Positions 23,944-31,967 are shown, counted from the stretch's first letter. The stretch is 40,472 nucleotides of DNA from Methylobacterium sp. J-026 (GCF_022829585.1 NZ_JAKSYC010000064.1:1-40472), one strand, 5' to 3'. A program made the numbers and translations. The notes: generated by a model from the sequence alone, not told the origin.

Positions 23944-26900
23944 TCAGCGCTTCCCGCCGTCGCCGGCTTCGAGCTGCGCCTTGAGCGCCGCCAGCTTGGC
24001 GAAGGGCGAATCCGGATCGGGCGCGCGCTCGCGCCGGGGGGGACGCTGGTCGGGCCGCGGACCGGAGGCGCGCGGCTCGGCGTTGCGCTGATCGTCCCGC
24101 CGCGGCGCGTCACGGCGTTCGGGCCGGCCGCCCTCGAAGCGGTCACGGCGCGGCCCCCGGTCCCGCCCGTTGCGGGCCGCGTCGTCGCCACCCTCGGCGC
24201 GGCGCGGCTCCGGACGACCCTCCGGGCGACCCGGCCCCTCGTGCTGGCCCTGCGGGCCGCCATCCCGGCCGCGGCCCGCGCCACGCGGGCGGTTCTGCGG
24301 GCGCTGATGGGCCGGACGCTGATGGCGCTGGAGCCGCCAGACCTCGATCTGGGGCACCTCGCCGGTGGGCTCGCCCTCCGCCCCAGCGGTCTCGCGCGCC
24401 GCCTCCGCGCCGGCCGGATCGGCCGCAACAACCGGCTCCGCCTCGCTGGTCCCAGGCTCCGGCGTCGCCGCCTCCGGGGTGGCGTCGGGCTCGGCCGCCG
24501 GCTCCGTCCCGGGATGCGCTGCTTCGCTATGCTCCGCCGCAGGGGCGTCGGCCGGGCCGTGCGCCTCGGCTGCGGCCTCGACAGGCTCGGATGCGGCCTC
24601 GGATCCTTCGACCGGGGGCTCGTCGGTCGCGACCGCGTCCGAAACGCCTGCCGCCTCAGCGGGCTCCGCCCCGGCGACGGGCGCGTCGCCAGGGATGTCG
24701 TCGCCAGGGATGTCGTCGCCGGACGCGGCCTGCGCCGCGCTGGCCGGGGCCTCGTCGCCGACGGGCTCGGCGGCGTCCGCCTGCGCGGTGACCGCCTCGT
24801 CGGAGGAGGCCTCGGCGGCGGCGGTCGCCGCGGCCGGCGTCATCGCGGCGGCCGGCAGGAGCGGCACCGTGATGGCCGGCCCGGGGCGGGCTTCCGCATT
24901 GTAGCCCAGGGACTTCAGGATCGAGGCGAAATCCTCCCCCGAGCAGCCGACCAGGGAGGTCATGCCGACGGTGGCCACGAAGCCGTCGCCGTCGGCGGTG
25001 CCTTCCGGCGGGGCGCCGGGCGTGGTGCCGGGGCGGTAGGCGATCGCCGGGCGGATCAGGTCGGCGAGCCGCTCCAGGATGTCGACGCGCACCGCCCGCT
25101 CGCCGCTGACCCGGAAGCCGGCCGCGCGATAAAGGCCCTTGGCGATCTCGCGGTCGACCTTGATCGAGGTGCGGCCCGAGCCCGCGAGATGGGCGATCTC
25201 GTCGAGGCCGCGCTGGTCGAGCCCGCCGTTGCGCAGGGCCCAGAGCTGGGCCGCGAGCGTCCGCGGCGCCGGCTTCAGCAGTGCCGGCAGGAAGATGTGA
25301 TAGGCGCCGAAGCGGACGCCGTGCCGGCGCAGCGCCCCGCGGCCGTCCTGGTCGAGGCTGCGCATCTCGTGCGCCACCTTCGAACGCTCCAGCACGCCGA
25401 GCGCCTCGACCACCTGATAGCCGATCCCCTTGGCGAGGCCGGTGAGGTCGGCGGCGGTCTCGATGTCCATCAGCGGGCCGAGCAGGCGGACGACATGGGC
25501 CTTCAGCCACGCGTCGAGGCGGGCCTCCACCTTCTCGCGATGGGCGCCGGTCAGGCTGTCATCGGCGAGAAGCCGGATCTGCGGGGCGAACAGCTTCTCG
25601 CCGGGGGTGAGCTTGGCGACGGGCGCCCCGGTCCAGCGGATCGTGCCGTCATGCGCCAGCACCAGGGTCGAATCGGCCGTGGCGGCGAACCGCTCGGCCC
25701 GGGCCTCGATCTCGCCGGCGAGCGCCTTCTCGGCGGCGCTCCGCAGAGTCTTGGCCTCGTGTCCCTCGGCGCTGGCATCCGGAACGAACAGGAATCCGTG
25801 GAGGTGGCCGACATGCTGACCCTCGACGGTGACGTCACCGTCGGCGGTAATCTGGGCTTCGAGCATCGTGTTCTCTCTCAGGCGCCGCATCAGGACGCTT
25901 GTGCGCCGGTCGACGAAGCGGCTCGCGAGGCGTTCGTGCAGGGCGTCGGACAGCCTGTCCTCTACCCGACGCGTCTCGCCCTGCCAATGTTCTGGGTCGC
26001 GCAGCCAGTCGGGCCTGTTGGCGACGAAGGTCCAGGTGCGCCCCTGGGCGATCCGGCGGGACAGGGTGTCGATGTCGCCGTCGGTGCGGTCGATCATCGC
26101 CACCTGCTCGGCGAACCACGTATCGGGGATGCGCCCGGCCATGCCCTTCATGAGGAATCGGTAGAGCTGCGCCACGAGGTCGGCGTGCACCTGCGGGTGG
26201 ACCTTGCGGTAATCCGGCACGCCGCAGACGTCCCAGAGCCGCCGGACCGTGGCGGCGCCGCGCGCCATGTCGCGGATGTCGTCTTCCTTCATCAGGATCT
26301 CGAGGGCCTGCTGGTCCTCGCCCATCGGGGCCCGGGTCAGGCCCGATTCGCGCGGGTGCGTGTCGAGACTCGCCTGCAGCGCCTCCAGGCTGCCGAAGGT
26401 GAGATCCGGGTTGCGCCATTGCAGGATGCGCAGCGGGTCGAAATCGTGGCTCTCCAGCCGCTCGACCAGCTCGGCCTCGAAGGGCGGGCAGCGTCCGGTG
26501 GAGCCGAAGGTCCCGTCCGCGAGGTGGCGCCCGGCCCGGCCGGCGATCTGGCCCATCTCGGCGGGGGTGAGCTTGCGGAAGCGGGTCCCGTCGTACTTCC
26601 AGTTGGCCGCGAAGGCGACGTGATCGACGTCGAGGTTGAGGCCCATCCCGACCGCGTCGGTGGCGACGAGGTAGTCCACGTCGCCGGCCTGGTACATCTC
26701 GACCTGGGCGTTGCGGGTCCGGGGCGAGAGCGCGCCCAGCACCACCGCGGCGCCGCCGCGCTGGCGGCGGATCAGCTCGGCGATGGCGTAGACCTCCTCC
26801 GCCGAGAAGGCGACGATCGCCGTGCGCCGGGGCAGGCGCGCCAGCCGCTTCTCCCCCGCGAAGGTCAGCTGCGACAGCCGCGGCCGGGTGGTGGTGTGGA

Positions 26901-27408
26901 TGTTCGGGATCAGGCTCTGGACCAGCGGCAGCATGGTCGAGGAGCCGATCAGCAGCGTCTCCTCCCGGCCGCGGACGTAGAGCAGGCGGTCTGTGAAGAC
27001 GTGGCCGCGGTCCATGTCGGCGGCGAGCTGGATCTCGTCGATGGCGACATAGGCCACGTCGAGATCGCGGGGCATCGCCTCGATGGTGCAGATCCAGTAG
27101 CGCGGCCGATCGGGCTTTATTTTCTCTTCCCCGGTCACGAGCGCGACCTTCTCCGGCCCGACCTTGGCCACCACCCGCAAATAAACCTCGCGGGCGAGCA
27201 GCCGCAGGGGCAGCCCGATCATCCCGGTCGGGTGCGCGAGCATCCGCTCGATGGCGAGATGGGTCTTGCCGGTGTTGGTCGGCCCGAGGACCGCCGTGAC
27301 GCCGCGGGCGCGGACGTCGCGGGGCAGCGAGCGGCTGGGCGAGGGGCGGAGCGGCGCGTCGATGGTCGGCGGTCCCTTCGGACGAGAAGGCCGTCGCGGC
27401 GCCGTTAT
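23944..27408 (-). CDS. SUV3-like DEAD/DExH helicase with long disordered C-terminus; start codon unclear
   Basis: A roughly 1,150-residue RNA/DNA helicase resembling the mitochondrial degradosome helicase SUV3. Motifs are GPTNTGKTH (Walker A), VAIDEIQLAAD (motif II), IGSSTMLP, the C-terminal RecA block with MGLNLDVDHVAF, and QIAGRAGRH (motif VI). After about residue 770 comes a low-complexity Ala/Glu/Pro stretch of about 150 residues with a tandem GDDIP repeat, and then an Arg/Gly-rich tail that likely binds RNA. The first ATG (27243) lies after Walker A. Upstream to the in-frame TGA at about 27454 there is no ATG, GTG or TTG. The end given here is an ATA codon at 27408; a CTG at 27325-27327 is another candidate. 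The gene is coupled to the S4 gene downstream. Function is secure at family level; the start is not. Confidence 0.85.
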   Translation of the reverse strand: MTAPRRPSRPKGPPTIDAPLRPSPSRSLPRDVRARGVTAVLGPTNTGKTHLAIERMLAHPTGMIGLPLRLLAREVYLRVVAKVGPEKVALVTGEEKIKPDRPRYWICTIEAMPRDLDVAYVAIDEIQLAADMDRGHVFTDRLLYVRGREETLLIGSSTMLPLVQSLIPNIHTTTRPRLSQLTFAGEKRLARLPRRTAIVAFSAEEVYAIAELIRRQRGGAAVVLGALSPRTRNAQVEMYQAGDVDYLVATDAVGMGLNLDVDHVAFAANWKYDGTRFRKLTPAEMGQIAGRAGRHLADGTFGSTGRCPPFEAELVERLESHDFDPLRILQWRNPDLTFGSLEALQASLDTHPRESGLTRAPMGEDQQALEILMKEDDIRDMARGAATVRRLWDVCGVPDYRKVHPQVHADLVAQLYRFLMKGMAGRIPDTWFAEQVAMIDRTDGDIDTLSRRIAQGRTWTFVANRPDWLRDPEHWQGETRRVEDRLSDALHERLASRFVDRRTSVLMRRLRENTMLEAQITADGDVTVEGQHVGHLHGFLFVPDASAEGHEAKTLRSAAEKALAGEIEARAERFAATADSTLVLAHDGTIRWTGAPVAKLTPGEKLFAPQIRLLADDSLTGAHREKVEARLDAWLKAHVVRLLGPLMDIETAADLTGLAKGIGYQVVEALGVLERSKVAHEMRSLDQDGRGALRRHGVRFGAYHIFLPALLKPAPRTLAAQLWALRNGGLDQRGLDEIAHLAGSGRTSIKVDREIAKGLYRAAGFRVSGERAVRVDILERLADLIRPAIAYRPGTTPGAPPEGTADGDGFVATVGMTSLVGCSGEDFASILKSLGYNAEARPGPAITVPLLPAAAMTPAAATAAAEASSDEAVTAQADAAEPVGDEAPASAAQAASGDDIPGDDIPGDAPVAGAEPAEAAGVSDAVATDEPPVEGSEAASEPVEAAAEAHGPADAPAAEHSEAAHPGTEPAAEPDATPEAATPEPGTSEAEPVVAADPAGAEAARETAGAEGEPTGEVPQIEVWRLQRHQRPAHQRPQNRPRGAGRGRDGGPQGQHEGPGRPEGRPEPRRAEGGDDAARNGRDRGPRRDRFEGGRPERRDAPRRDDQRNAEPRASGPRPDQRPPRRERAPDPDSPFAKLAALKAQLEAGDGGKR
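24688..24717 (-). repeat. 15-bp tandem duplication inside the helicase tail
   Basis: The unit GCCAGGGATGTCGTC occurs twice in direct succession on the plus strand and encodes a doubled GDDIP in the acidic low-complexity part of the helicase. Being a multiple of three, it keeps the frame and probably varies between strains. Confidence 0.8.
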
Positions 27409-27444
27409 GGCGCGAGCGGGGAGGGGGCTTATCGACCGGTCGCG

Positions 27445-27789
27445 TCAGGGACGATAGGGCCGGGTCGTTCCACCCCCATATGGGATGCCGGCGCCGCCAG
27501 GTCCAACCTGCGGCGAGACGAGCGGATAGACGTCGATCTGCGTCGCCGGCGCCCCCACCTGGGGTGCGAGGTCGGCGCACAGCGTGTCGGGGATCGCCAC
27601 GAGGGGGCCGCCGCGGGGCCGACCCTGCCCGGGCCGGTTCTTGACGACCTCCGCGGACGAGAAGGCGTCGCCGCCGCAGCCGGATTCCACGGGGCCTGCG
27701 GTGAGCGGGCGGGCGGCGGCCGGTCCGGTGAGGGCGACCAGGGCCGTGATCCGGGCGATGAACAACGTGATCGGTTGAGTGTCGCGCAT
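27445..27789 (-). CDS. Small secreted protein, function unknown
   Basis: A 114-residue protein with an N-terminal signal peptide (ITLFIARITALVALTGPAAA). The mature part has two Cys residues (ESGCGG and DTLCAD) that could pair as a disulfide in the periplasm, and ends in a Gly/Pro-rich tail (YGGGTTRPYRP). No family was recognised. Its TGA lies in the same frame as the helicase gene, with only about 45 bases to the first helicase candidate start, so the two may be cotranscribed and the helicase coupled to it. Confidence 0.6.
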   Translation of the reverse strand: MRDTQPITLFIARITALVALTGPAAARPLTAGPVESGCGGDAFSSAEVVKNRPGQGRPRGGPLVAIPDTLCADLAPQVGAPATQIDVYPLVSPQVGPGGAGIPYGGGTTRPYRP

Positions 27790-27872
27790 GCCCCCATCAT
27801 CGCCGAAACAAATAAAATCTCCCTCCCTGCAGGATGCATCTGGTTGGGATTCCTACGTACTGTCGATGAGGC

Positions 27873-29183
27873 TTATCCCCACTGACCGCCATGCTGACCG
27901 ACGACGCTGATTCGGTTGTGCGACGCCTGCCACGATACGACGGCGTCGGAGACGCACAACGTATCGGCGATCTCGGCGGCCCCGTATGGCGATAAGACGT
28001 TGTTGCGCGTGCGAGAGCGGATGTACTCGATGGGTGCCAGCAACTCCGCCGCGAAGATCCGGCTCGCCTGTTGATCGGGGACCCGGGCGCGCGTGACCAG
28101 CCGGTCGCCGTCCGATGCTTGAATCCAAGCGAGATAGCAGGCGCGGGCAGCATCGTAACGTCGAGAGGCCAGCTGCTTTCTGATCAGATTGAACCTCAGC
28201 GTGTTGGCGGTGCGGCGGAGGGATCCATGAAGCACCGGCTCGTCCATGTCTCGGACGCCTTCCTGGCCACGCACGATCGCGTTGAGAGCGAGTTTTTGAA
28301 GAAACTGCTCTCCGCCCTGCGGATCGCCTGCAGCGATAGAGAACCGCTCACGTGCCGACTTGACCGCCTCCAGGGCCATCCGCCTCGGTGTACGGTCTCC
28401 GCGGCTTTTCAGACTGAATAGGTCTGTGAAATCCAGTTCCGACTCGCCGTCGAGCGCAGCGAGCGTCTGTACGACATCCGCAGCCGCTTCGAGAGCATCG
28501 CCGACATCGGCAGCCTCGCAGAAATCTTCGGCGACTTGCTCCGACACGTCGCCGAGAGCACCAGTTATCAATTCGGATATGTCCGGAGCCGCGTCGTAGG
28601 GGGACATGCCGAGGGCACCGAGCAGGCGGCAGAAGCGATGCTCGTCTGCATCGATGCTTTTGAAAGCCCCCCAAATCGCCTGCAATCCCGTCTCCGTGAT
28701 GCCTGCGGCATTCAGCCGTTCCACAACAGAATCGACGAACCCAGCGAGTGCGGCAGCCACATCGTCGGTGCGCAATTGCGCGTCGCAGGTGTTCCGAAGC
28801 ACCAAGCGTGCGTGGGGAAAGTAAGCCGGTCTCGACTCGACACGGACCGAACCACGCCCGAGCGAGCAAATCCAACCATCGGGCAGTGCGAAGCCGTCGC
28901 GCGCCGAACCCATCCAGTGACGGGATCTGAAGCCCGGATCCTTGCGCGACCGATCGCCCTTGGCCGGTTCGTAAAGAAGTGACCACCAGTTCTCGGCGAT
29001 CCACTCCGCAAGAGGGTAGGCCGGTACTTCAAGCCGCTCGCCGCGCGATCCGCTCTCCGTTTCGTATTCTGTGATCCAGTCGTCATCGACTCGAATGCCG
29101 AGCTGCCCATATGACTGGTCAAACTCCGGACGAAAATTTTCGTCCGATGCAATCCAATCCGAGCTGATCTTCAGCGAGGCCAT
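27873..29183 (-). CDS. ImmA/IrrE-like protein lacking a visible HExxH motif
   Basis: A 436-residue protein. The last 90 residues (QQASRIFAAELLAPIEYIRS, then GAAEIADTLCVSDAVVSWQ) resemble the end of ImmA/IrrE metallopeptidases, where such a helix carries the third zinc ligand. The HExxH motif that should precede it is not found anywhere in the protein, so it may be inactive as a protease or a separate lineage. The first 340 residues match nothing I recognise; they are acidic in the middle (about 215-265). The ATG at 29183 follows the upstream gene's TGA after one base (TGAAATG), so the two are translationally coupled. Codon use is clearly less GC-rich than in the neighbours, which suggests horizontal gain. 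Confidence 0.6.
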   Translation of the reverse strand: MASLKISSDWIASDENFRPEFDQSYGQLGIRVDDDWITEYETESGSRGERLEVPAYPLAEWIAENWWSLLYEPAKGDRSRKDPGFRSRHWMGSARDGFALPDGWICSLGRGSVRVESRPAYFPHARLVLRNTCDAQLRTDDVAAALAGFVDSVVERLNAAGITETGLQAIWGAFKSIDADEHRFCRLLGALGMSPYDAAPDISELITGALGDVSEQVAEDFCEAADVGDALEAAADVVQTLAALDGESELDFTDLFSLKSRGDRTPRRMALEAVKSARERFSIAAGDPQGGEQFLQKLALNAIVRGQEGVRDMDEPVLHGSLRRTANTLRFNLIRKQLASRRYDAARACYLAWIQASDGDRLVTRARVPDQQASRIFAAELLAPIEYIRSRTRNNVLSPYGAAEIADTLCVSDAVVSWQASHNRISVVGQHGGQWG

Positions 29184-29184
29184 T

Positions 29185-29595
29185 TCATTCCAGTCCGAAG
29201 GGCCATTCTTCCTTGTTCAGCGGGAAGGCATGATAGGCGCCTGACGTCTCGTTGTGCAGGAAAGCCTGATATACGACTGCATCATCGGTGTACCAAACGT
29301 ACCGCGGGAACATCCCTCGCCAATCACCTTCCTGCGGGACGAAGCCCTGTCTGATCGCCTCACGGAGCGCTTCGGATGCCGTGTCACGAGTCCATTTTGG
29401 ATCACACTTGCTGGCCGCCGGATATCGGCGCACCGCCGTGGATTGCCCGCCCCCTCCGCGGCGGTGATACGGGCTTCCTTCGTAGATAACGAGCGCGGCG
29501 GCCGCTTCGAGCCGTTCAGGTGGGCACTCACGCCAAACCGATCGCATCCTGCGATTCGGGCGCAAGGGGGCCGTAAAGCTTGGCCTTTTGATCAT
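29185..29595 (-). CDS. Small conserved-looking protein paired with the ImmA-like gene, function unknown
   Basis: A 136-residue protein, first gene of the two-gene island. The visible features are SVWRECPPERLEAAAALVIY, then EGSPYHRRG, and later MFPRYVWYTDDAVVYQAFLH with GAYHAFPL. From memory, small proteins with a YEGSxxH motif and a final GxYHxFP/YP segment occur beside ImmA-like genes in other bacteria, but this could not be checked and no function is known to me. No Shine-Dalgarno sequence precedes the ATG at 29595. The interval upstream has a 12-base inverted repeat that could be its operator. The composition is less GC-rich than the surroundings, as for its partner. Confidence 0.6.
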   Translation of the reverse strand: MIKRPSFTAPLRPNRRMRSVWRECPPERLEAAAALVIYEGSPYHRRGGGGQSTAVRRYPAASKCDPKWTRDTASEALREAIRQGFVPQEGDWRGMFPRYVWYTDDAVVYQAFLHNETSGAYHAFPLNKEEWPFGLE

Positions 29596-29645
29596 GTCGG
29601 TCGATGTTTAGGCCGCGCTCAGTTAGCCCGCAACGCTGCAGCCAA

Positions 29646-29690
29646 GTTAGCGCATCGTACCGGATATCGGAACCGGCGCGATGCGCTAAC
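29646..29690. promoter_or_regulatory. 12-bp inverted repeat upstream of the two-gene island, possible operator
   Basis: GTTAGCGCATCG (29646-29657) and CGATGCGCTAAC (29679-29690) are perfect complements with a 21-base spacer that contains two CCGG sites. It lies 51-95 bases upstream of the ATG at 29595. It could be an operator bound by a product of the island, or an RNA hairpin; no U-tract follows it on either strand. Confidence 0.45.
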
Positions 29691-29700
29691 GTTCCGATTT

Positions 29701-29752
29701 GCATCGTCTTTTTCCGAAAGCCGGCAACCACCTTTTGGGACGATGCTCTAGC
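29701..29752. repeat. Hyphomicrobiales-type palindromic intergenic repeat
   Basis: GCATCGTC (29701-29708) and GACGATGC (29739-29746) enclose TTTTTCCGAAAGCCGG and a CCACCTTTTGGG segment, followed by TCTAG. From memory this is the plan of an abundant intergenic repeat in Bradyrhizobium, Methylobacterium and relatives (outer arms around GCATGATC, inner CCGAAAACCGG and CCACTTTTCGG). It sits at the edge of the AT-richer island. Confidence 0.65.
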
Positions 29753-29773
29753 TGTGGGCTTGGCGTCCAAACT

Positions 29774-30064
29774 TCAGTCCGCGCCCTCGACCAGCACCAC
29801 CTCGCCGATCCCGGCGGGCAGGCGCTTCGCCTTGGCCGCCTGGTATTCGGGGGAGAAGTAATAGGCCCGCGCCGCCTCGTAGGAGTCGAATTCGAGCACG
29901 ACGTTGCGCGGCCGGGCCTCGCCCTCCAGCGCCTCGCTGCGCCCGCCGCGGACCAGCGGTTTGCAGCCGTACTGTCGCATGGCCTCGGAGGCCATGGCGG
30001 CGTAGTCCCGGTAGGTGTCCGGGTCGGTGACCGTCATGCGGACGATGATGTAGCCCTTGGGCAC
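29774..30064 (-). CDS. DUF1330-family protein
   Basis: A 96-residue small cytoplasmic protein with a dimeric ferredoxin-like (alpha/beta barrel) fold expected from its family. The visible signature is KGYIIVRMTVTDPDTYRDYA at the N-terminus and VLEFDSYEAARAYYFSPEYQ later, with the DUF1330 pattern of a Tyr-Ser-Pro-Glu-Tyr end. Function is unknown for the family. The start is GTG at 30064: it gives the canonical N-terminus and is preceded by a strong GGGAGGT. The gap to the DUF3108 gene upstream on the same strand is about 80 bases. Confidence 0.93.
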   Translation of the reverse strand: MPKGYIIVRMTVTDPDTYRDYAAMASEAMRQYGCKPLVRGGRSEALEGEARPRNVVLEFDSYEAARAYYFSPEYQAAKAKRLPAGIGEVVLVEGAD

Positions 30065-30143
30065 CGGCTGACCTCCCTGGCGCGTGCGCCGCGCCGGGCA
30101 TGCGTGCCGGGAAATCGCCCGCCGGTCAAAGCGATCCGTGCGG

Positions 30144-31094
30144 CTACTGTCCCGGCGGGTGTTCTTGCAGGCTCGCCTGCGCGGCGGCGGTGCCTGTCGC
30201 GCCGGCACCGGCGGTCCCAGTGGGGCCGCCCTGGGTCCAGCGCGTCGCCTCGATGATGTTGGTGCCGATGGTGGTGAGCACCGAGATGCGCAGCGGGAGC
30301 AGCACCCGCGTCCCCTCGACGGGGGCGAGCCAAACCGACATCTCGCGGTTCTCCTCCATGAACTTGACCCCCGGGCGGTCCGGGCGGTGGCCCGCCACCG
30401 CCTGATAGCGGGCCGTGCAGACGAGGACCGGGCCGGCATAGCCGGGCTTCTGCACGGGCCGCGTCTCGGCGTAGCTCAGCACCACGTTGAAGCGGGTCGC
30501 GCCGTCGAAGACCGGCAGGGTCCGGTTGCAGTTTTCCGGATCGATCGGCTCACCGCGCCCCTGGATCGGCATCAGCAGGGCGCTCACCGGGTCGATGATG
30601 CCGCGCTTGTCGGCCTGGGTGACCGGCACCCGGTCCTGCATGTCCACGAGCGGCGGGGTGATCTCCGCCTGGACCACGGTCCCGCGGGCCAGGGCCATGC
30701 GCACCGCGATGCCGGAACTCGCCGTGTGGGTGGCAATCGCGAAGGCGCCGGGCTGGGGCGCCGCCGCGAAGGTCCCGGAGGCGCGGGCCGAGCCCTTGCC
30801 GCCGGTGATCGCGCCGACGAGGCCGGTCAGCACCGCCGATACGTCCATGACGTAGCGGTCGCGCTCGAACGCCCCGGCCAGCCGCGCGGTGCCGATCGGC
30901 AGGCCGGCGAGGTTGATCCCGTAATCGACCGCCACGGTCGCGGGGGCCGCGGCCGCCCGCTTCGAACGCGCCCCGCGCGCGCCGGCATCGGCCGGCCCCG
31001 CCAGGAGTGCGAGCGCGAGGAGGCCGCCCGCGAGTCGGCCGGCGGCGTGCGTCGTCAAAGGCTCGATCGTCCGATGGGCTGGCGTGGCACTCAT
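30144..31094 (-). CDS. DUF3108 periplasmic protein
   Basis: A 316-residue secreted protein. After a 15-20 residue basic start there is a signal peptide (LAGGLLALALLAGPADAGA), then a basic patch and the DUF3108 beta-rich domain (VDYGINLAGLPIGTARLAG, CNRTLPVFDGATRFNVVLSY, MSVWLAP). The family is found in the periplasm of many proteobacteria with no known role. A low-complexity Gly/Ala/Thr tail ends it. The start at ATG 31094 (MSATPAHRT) is preferred over one 72 bases upstream because the extra residues are not signal-like. It is divergent from rpmB. Confidence 0.88.
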   Translation of the reverse strand: MSATPAHRTIEPLTTHAAGRLAGGLLALALLAGPADAGARGARSKRAAAAPATVAVDYGINLAGLPIGTARLAGAFERDRYVMDVSAVLTGLVGAITGGKGSARASGTFAAAPQPGAFAIATHTASSGIAVRMALARGTVVQAEITPPLVDMQDRVPVTQADKRGIIDPVSALLMPIQGRGEPIDPENCNRTLPVFDGATRFNVVLSYAETRPVQKPGYAGPVLVCTARYQAVAGHRPDRPGVKFMEENREMSVWLAPVEGTRVLLPLRISVLTTIGTNIIEATRWTQGGPTGTAGAGATGTAAAQASLQEHPPGQ

Positions 31095-31446
31095 GATCCG
31101 GATCGCATCCCAAGGACGGCGGCCCAAGACACCAGCTTGCGCACGCCCTCTCGAACTCGCCTGCATGACGGCCTCCCCGCGACGGCAAGTGCCGGGCGTG
31201 GCGCCTTTCTGCGAGCGGATGAAGGCTATATCCCGGCATCGTGGTTAACAGACCGTTGGATCGCGGATGCGGCCCGTCTCGGCGCCGCTCCCTTGACGCA
31301 TCGCCCTTCCGTCGCCTATAGGCTCGCGCCTTCAACAGGACTCCGCTGGACCTGGAACACGCAATGGGCGCCGCCCGCTGCGACGACGATCGCGCCGGCC
31401 GCGATCGGGTCTCATCGGGCGGAACGAGACGGGATCTAAAGTCATC
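31095..31446. other. Divergent regulatory interval before rpmB
   Basis: About 350 bases without a gene. It contains the rpmB promoter described separately, and an rpmB leader of about 120 bases. No ribosomal-protein leader motif was recognised in that leader. Confidence 0.5.
31293..31322 (+). promoter_or_regulatory. Probable housekeeping sigma-70 promoter of rpmB
   Basis: TTGACG (31293-31298) and TATAGG (31317-31322) with an 18-base spacer form a near-consensus promoter. The expected transcript start is near 31329, giving a leader of about 118 bases before the rpmB ATG. Confidence 0.7.
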
Positions 31447-31749
31447 ATGGCGCGCCGCTGCGAACTCACCGGCAAGGCCGTTCAGGTCGGCCACCTCGTG
31501 AGCCACTCGAACCACAAGACCAAGTGCCGGTTCCTGCCGAACCTGTGCAATGTCACCCTGCAGTCCGACGCGCTCGGCAAGCGCGTGCGCCTGCGGGTCA
31601 CCGCGCACGCCCTGCGCTCGGTGGAGCATCGCGGCGGACTCGACGCCTTCCTGATCAAGGCCGGCGAGGGCGACCTGTCGCAGACCGCCCGCCTCCTGAA
31701 GCGCGAGCTTCACAAGAAGCTCGCCGAGACCCCGGCCGAGGCGGCCTGA
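31447..31749 (+). CDS. rpmB: 50S ribosomal protein L28
   Basis: A 100-residue ribosomal protein of the large subunit, longer than the E. coli form (about 78 residues) as usual in alphaproteobacteria. The start [22 protein letters not shown] is characteristic, followed by [20 protein letters not shown] and [19 protein letters not shown]. It stands alone, with no rpmG partner, and has a clear promoter upstream and a strong terminator downstream. Confidence 0.98.
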   Translation: MARRCELTGKAVQVGHLVSHSNHKTKCRFLPNLCNVTLQSDALGKRVRLRVTAHALRSVEHRGGLDAFLIKAGEGDLSQTARLLKRELHKKLAETPAEAA

Positions 31750-31787
31750 GCCTCGGGCGCTTCCACGCGACCGTCATCCGACGAAGC

Positions 31788-31820
31788 AAACCGCCGCAGC
31801 CATTCAGGCTGCGGCGGTTT
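31788..31820 (+). terminator. Strong Rho-independent terminator of rpmB
   Basis: AAACCGCCGCAGCC and GGCTGCGGCGGTTT form a perfect 14-base stem with a 5-base loop. The stem's own end supplies a short T-run in both directions, so it may also end transcription from cobT on the other strand. Confidence 0.9.
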
Positions 31821-31889
31821 GCGCATGCCCGGACGGGATCGAGTCTGGACAAGTCAGGGTCTCAAAAGGTCTGAAACCTGTTGTGGGTC

Positions 31890-31956
31890 CAGGGCAGGGC
31901 CCTGCGAAAATCAGGGGCTCCGCCCCCGAACCCCGCCGAAGGGCTGAGCCCTTCGG
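31890..31956. repeat. Cluster of three short GC hairpins, repeat-like
   Basis: In the space between the rpmB terminator and the cobT stop, three inverted repeats follow each other: CAGGGC/GCCCTG (31890-31904), GGGGC/GCCCC (about 31914-31926) and CCGAAGGGC/GCCCTTCGG (31936-31956). This succession is familiar from memory as an intergenic repeat in Methylobacterium genomes. It ends only 11 bases from the cobT stop codon. Confidence 0.55.
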
Positions 31957-31967
31957 GAACCCCGCTC

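Noticed and set aside
29701..29746. The 8-bp dyad GCATCGTC/GACGATGC as a second operator of the island
   Set aside because: It matches the outer arms of a dispersed Hyphomicrobiales repeat, so a specific operator role is not needed to explain it.
29528..29770. An 80-residue open frame overlapping the start of the small island gene
   Set aside because: It runs through the inverted repeat and the palindromic repeat, has no ribosome binding site, and overlaps the better-supported gene in another frame.
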